A DNA stretch of 64,000 nt, taken from Tardiphaga sp. P9-11. GTDB taxonomy: Bacteria; Pseudomonadota; Alphaproteobacteria; Rhizobiales; Xanthobacteraceae. A model generated the notes under the pieces. That model had not been told where the DNA came from. It worked only from the letters and a program-made list of their open reading frames with translations, and did no database searches. The stretch is from assembly GCF_008329525.1 (NCBI RefSeq), contig NZ_NPKQ01000001.1:930001-994000 (forward strand). Direction: 5' to 3'. This document shows positions 60,899 through 64,000 of the stretch, piece after piece. The translations under genes and the position numbers were made by a program. Numbering within the stretch: the first letter of the stretch is position 1; each line of letters starts with the position of its first letter.

Positions 60899-61762
60899 AT
60901 GCATCGGCGATACCAGCATTCCAGTATCCCAACCGAAATCATGCGGTCGGTTGTCGGTATCTCCGAAGCCGGCAGCATCACCAAGGCCGCAAAGCTGCTC
61001 GGTCTGAGCCAACCTGCCATCAGCTCGCAGATCAAGCGGATTGAGCACGCGGTCGGCGGCAGTATCTTCCAGAAGTCTGCCAACGGCTCATCGACGACAG
61101 AGCTCGGAAAGCTCGTTCTGATCCAGGCCAAGAAGATTCTGGAGGCGAACGACCAGTTGCTCTTGCTGCGTGGGGCTTCGCCCGAAGATCAGACTATTCG
61201 GCTTGGTCTGGCCAACTTCTATGCGCAACGCGCAATGGAAGGGATGAGCAAGGCGGCGATGAGCAATGTCTGCATCTATTCAGATAATTCGTCCGAGATC
61301 GCAAAAAGCATGCTCGACGGCTACGTCGATATCGGCGTGTTTCTCAGCATTTCCGAGGTGCCGGTGGATGCGACCACCGATGTCGTCGCGCAACGCGACG
61401 ACGAGCTGAGTTGGGTCCGCTCCAGGGATTTTACGTTAAGTCCTGGCGCGCCCATTCCGTTGCTGACCTGGCCGGGGCACATCGTGCATAATGTCATGAT
61501 CCAGGCGCTTGAGCGCAAAGGCATGATCTATCGTATCGCATTCTCCAGCCCAGACCATCATGCACGGATCGAAGCTGCGAGGGCAGGCATCGGTTTAACC
61601 TTGCTGCCAACGGCTCTGATCCCTGCGACGCTCCTGGCTGCCAATGAGTATTATCTTCCGAAGCTGGCGATACCCAAACTCGTGCTATGCGCGCGCGAGG
61701 ATATTCGCAAGAAACACAGTATTCTAATAGAGGAACTGCACGTTAAATTCTTCGGTATATAG
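60899..61762 (+). CDS. LysR family transcriptional regulator
   Basis: A 287-residue regulator. The N-terminal winged HTH reads MRSVVGISEAGSITKAAKLL, GLSQPAISSQIKRIE, the classical LysR pattern. The rest is a periplasmic-binding-like effector domain (LGLANFYAQRAMEGMSK, GYVDIGVFLSI). The target gene is unknown. AAGGA precedes ATG 60899 by about nine bases. It shares its strand with the upstream VanZ gene and the downstream tad genes, without obvious linkage. Confidence 0.9.
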   Translation: MHRRYQHSSIPTEIMRSVVGISEAGSITKAAKLLGLSQPAISSQIKRIEHAVGGSIFQKSANGSSTTELGKLVLIQAKKILEANDQLLLLRGASPEDQTIRLGLANFYAQRAMEGMSKAAMSNVCIYSDNSSEIAKSMLDGYVDIGVFLSISEVPVDATTDVVAQRDDELSWVRSRDFTLSPGAPIPLLTWPGHIVHNVMIQALERKGMIYRIAFSSPDHHARIEAARAGIGLTLLPTALIPATLLAANEYYLPKLAIPKLVLCAREDIRKKHSILIEELHVKFFGI

Positions 61763-61914
61763 CTCCCATTGGCGCACGCATCAGAAAACGTGATGTCCTC
61801 ATCAAATCCAATGCCATCATCCAACACTATGCGGGCATTGGAGGTGATCAATCCCACCAGGTGGTAGCAGAAGTTGTATAGGTAGTTTTCACGCGGCCTT
61901 GCGAAGCTCAGCAC

Positions 61915-62349
61915 ATGTTGAGATTCGATGCCAGCATGAGAAAACTTCTGTCGTGTCGACGCGGTGTTTCCGCAGTCGAGTTCGCGATGCTGCTTCCCGT
62001 CTTTCTATCGATCGTTTTCGGCATCGTCGTCTTCGGGTCATACTTTGCGGTCGTTCATGGTGTTCAACAGCTTGCTGCCGAGGCAGCACGCTCCTCTATC
62101 GCAGGCCTGACCGAGACAGAGCGCGGTACGATCGCATCGACCTATGTCACGTCGAATGCCGCGACTTATCCGCTGATCAATGCGTCGAAGCTGAGCGTCA
62201 ATGCAGCAACGTCGTCATCGAATGCAAACGTCTTCGTGGTCACGGTCAACTACGACGCGTCGACCATGTTCATTTATTCGCTTCCTTTCGTGCCGATGCC
62301 TCCATCGCAAGTCACGCGATCTGCCGCCATTCCCTACGGAGGGTTTTGA
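61915..62349 (+). CDS. TadE-like pseudopilin
   Basis: A 144-residue protein of the TadE family of Tad/Flp pilus systems. The hallmark segment CRRGVSAVEFAMLLPVFLSIVFGIVVFGSYF (residues 14-44) contains the prepilin-peptidase-like site with conserved Glu and a long hydrophobic helix. The rest is a Ser/Thr/Ala-rich periplasmic part. It directly precedes a TadG-like gene with a 3-base gap. No other tad genes are in the window. Confidence 0.88.
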   Translation: MLRFDASMRKLLSCRRGVSAVEFAMLLPVFLSIVFGIVVFGSYFAVVHGVQQLAAEAARSSIAGLTETERGTIASTYVTSNAATYPLINASKLSVNAATSSSNANVFVVTVNYDASTMFIYSLPFVPMPPSQVTRSAAIPYGGF

Positions 62350-62352
62350 GCG

Positions 62353-64000
62353 ATGGAACGGATGCGCACGCTTCTCAAGAGGTTTCGCGCCGACCAGCGT
62401 GGAAATATTGCCATCATGTCTGCAGGCGGCATGATCCTGGCCATTTGTTGTGCTGCACTGGGGGTCGATATCGGGACCATTGCTGCCGATCGACGCAAGA
62501 CGCAGGCCGCTGCGGATCTCGCCGCGATCGTCGCCGCGAGCAACCTGAGCAATGCGACGAACGCCGCGCAGGCGGCGGTGACCAGCAATAACTATCCGGC
62601 CAGTGCCCTGGTCGGTGTTGAACTCGGAACTTACACAGCTAATTCGGCCATCGCTGCGCAAAGCCGCTTTGTTACACCAGCGACTGGAACGGCCAATGCG
62701 GCACGGGTCAGTCTTCAGACGGCGACACCGCTTTACTTCAGCCATTTCTTTACCGGCAGCAATAACTTCACCATCAAGACGACGGCGACCGCAACTACAA
62801 CCGCGATCGCGTCGTTCTCGATCGGTTCGCGGCTAGCGTCGCTAAATGGCGGCTTGTTGAACAGCGTTCTTGGATCGATGCTGGGTACCACCCTGTCGCT
62901 CTCGGTCATGGACTACAATGCGCTTCTTGGCGCGCGCATCGATGCCTTCACCTTCCTCTCGGCGCTCGCGACGCGCGTCGGTCTAACCGGCGTTACCTAT
63001 GACACGCTGCTGAAATCGAACATCAAGATCGGAGACATTCTGTCCGCGGCGTTGAGTGCGCAGCAGGCTGCCAATGGCAGCGGGACGGCGACCACCGCAC
63101 TCTCGACGATATCGCAGGCTTCGGCATCCATGACGACCAAGATAGCGCCTGGCACGCTGATCGATGCGGGCCCCTACGCGAACCTGATCGTGGGTGTAAA
63201 GCCCAAAAACGGTGTGAACGTCTCGCTCTACGACCTGCTGCAGGCGACAGCTGGAATCGCCAACGGCACCAACCAGATCGCCGCATCCGTCAGTTTGGGC
63301 CTGCCAGGCATTGCCAGTGCGGCATTGACGGCGACCATTGGCGCCCGGCCGCAGGGATCCGGCTGGATTGCCGTGGGTACGCAGGGCATCAGTGTCCATA
63401 CAGCCCAGACACGAGTGCTGCTATCCATCCAGTTGCTCGGAAGTGGCTCGGCGTCATTGGTCAATCTGCCGGTCTATGTGGAGGTCGCGTCGGGCACAGC
63501 GACGTTGAACAAGGTCAGTTGCGGCTATCCCAACGTCAACACATCGAGCGTCACACTTGGCGTCACGCCAGGCATTGTCGATGCATGGATAGGTAACGTC
63601 ACTGTAGCCGATCTCAACAATGTTACGACCAAGCCAAATCCAGGGCCGGCACCACTTGTGAACCTCCTGGGCATTCCAATTGTAACGGCAAAGGCTCATG
63701 CGGGCATGGGCAACACCACACCGGTCAGTGTCGACTTCAGCTATTCGGATATCACCTCGCAGACGAAGAAGACCGTGAACACGACAAACTTTACGTCGTC
63801 CCTGACGGGCAGTCTGCTTGGCGACCTCAACATCAGTGTTCTTGGGTTGGGTTTGGCGATCCCAGGCCTTGGGGGACTCGTCACTAGCATCATCAGCGGC
63901 GCAACCAGCTCTATCGATCAACTGCTGGCGGCAACGCTGGCAAGTCTCGGCGTCGGAATCGGACAGGCCGATGTGTGGGTATCCGGCATTCGCTGTGACG
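62353..64000 (+). CDS. TadG-like pilus assembly protein (3' end outside window)
   Basis: The frame starts at ATG 62353 and stays open for 549 codons to the window edge. The first 60 residues hold a basic start, DQRGNIAIM and a hydrophobic helix (GGMILAICCAALGVDIGTIAADRRKTQAAADLAA), the Tad-like N terminus of TadG/Flp-assembly membrane proteins. The remaining part is very rich in Thr, Ser, Ala and Asn with repeated short beta-like segments, presumably periplasmic. The stop and the C terminus are not visible. It is read as one transcript with the TadE-like gene. Confidence 0.85.
   Translation, partial: MERMRTLLKRFRADQRGNIAIMSAGGMILAICCAALGVDIGTIAADRRKTQAAADLAAIVAASNLSNATNAAQAAVTSNNYPASALVGVELGTYTANSAIAAQSRFVTPATGTANAARVSLQTATPLYFSHFFTGSNNFTIKTTATATTTAIASFSIGSRLASLNGGLLNSVLGSMLGTTLSLSVMDYNALLGARIDAFTFLSALATRVGLTGVTYDTLLKSNIKIGDILSAALSAQQAANGSGTATTALSTISQASASMTTKIAPGTLIDAGPYANLIVGVKPKNGVNVSLYDLLQATAGIANGTNQIAASVSLGLPGIASAALTATIGARPQGSGWIAVGTQGISVHTAQTRVLLSIQLLGSGSASLVNLPVYVEVASGTATLNKVSCGYPNVNTSSVTLGVTPGIVDAWIGNVTVADLNNVTTKPNPGPAPLVNLLGIPIVTAKAHAGMGNTTPVSVDFSYSDITSQTKKTVNTTNFTSSLTGSLLGDLNISVLGLGLAIPGLGGLVTSIISGATSSIDQLLAATLASLGVGIGQADVWVSGIRCD

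Noticed and set aside
60662-61048. Minus-strand frames in front of and within the LysR gene
   Set aside because: They overlap the LysR HTH coding region antisense and have no homology-like pattern.
1-64000. CRISPR arrays, rRNA genes, transposases or integrases
   Set aside because: No regularly spaced repeats, rRNA signatures or transposase/integrase motifs were seen on either strand.

Overview
The window reads as chromosomal DNA of an alphaproteobacterium of the Bradyrhizobium/Rhodopseudomonas/Tardiphaga group. This is inferred from protein families and gene order: cobS-cobT, a phytase-like secreted protein, rpmB, a DUF3108 protein, a Suv3-like helicase, an S4 protein, fdxA, carD and an M48 lipoprotein form a housekeeping string typical of that family. 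The DNA is GC-rich by eye, except for a clearly more AT-rich patch at about 16.3-18.6 kb and a smaller one at 40.6-41.0 kb.

Layout. 0-8.2 kb: the tail of an Ala/Pro/Lys-rich protein, an SDR oxidoreductase beside a GlxA-type regulator, accA, a DedA membrane protein, cobS/cobT of aerobic cobalamin synthesis, and a phytase-like exported protein. 8.3-16.1 kb: accessory genes placed between the phytase-like gene and rpmB. These are a GGDEF-EAL protein, a diguanylate cyclase, an SDR-like protein without the usual catalytic residues, its divergent AraC regulator with a well-formed operator, a HAD protein and a PepSY-like protein. 16.3-18.7 kb: an integration or recombination scar made of a 5'-truncated abortive-infection (Abi_C) gene, a decayed second copy of the 3' end of rpmB, and an AT-rich gene for an unknown exported protein. 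18.7-28.9 kb: the housekeeping string listed above. 29.1-37.4 kb: an acyl-CoA catabolic region with a lone ABC substrate-binding protein, two enoyl-CoA hydratases, a VOC protein, an NDP-forming acyl-CoA synthetase and a probable heteromeric pair of acyl-CoA dehydrogenases. 37.6-43.6 kb: an SDR, two stress or envelope proteins, a ketopantoate-reductase-like enzyme and small exported proteins. At 43.76 kb is tRNA-Arg(CCT), followed by a second GGDEF-EAL protein.

The most interesting block is 46.7-60.0 kb. A GntR regulator is transcribed divergently from a long, tightly packed operon. In order it encodes an alpha/beta hydrolase, an isochorismatase-type cysteine hydrolase, two equal-length PuuE-type polysaccharide-deacetylase homologues on either side of an FAH-family hydrolase, a complete branched-chain-amino-acid-type ABC importer, a tiny AtzG-like protein with its amidase, an ACMSD-like amidohydrolase and a flavin reductase-like protein. 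Nearly every enzyme belongs to a family that hydrolyses C-N or C-C bonds. The block looks like a self-contained uptake and ring-opening or amide-degradation pathway for a nitrogen-containing organic compound. I do not recognise it as a described pathway, and the substrate cannot be read from sequence.

The window ends with a VanZ-like protein, a LysR regulator, a TadE-like pseudopilin and a long TadG-like protein that runs off the right edge.
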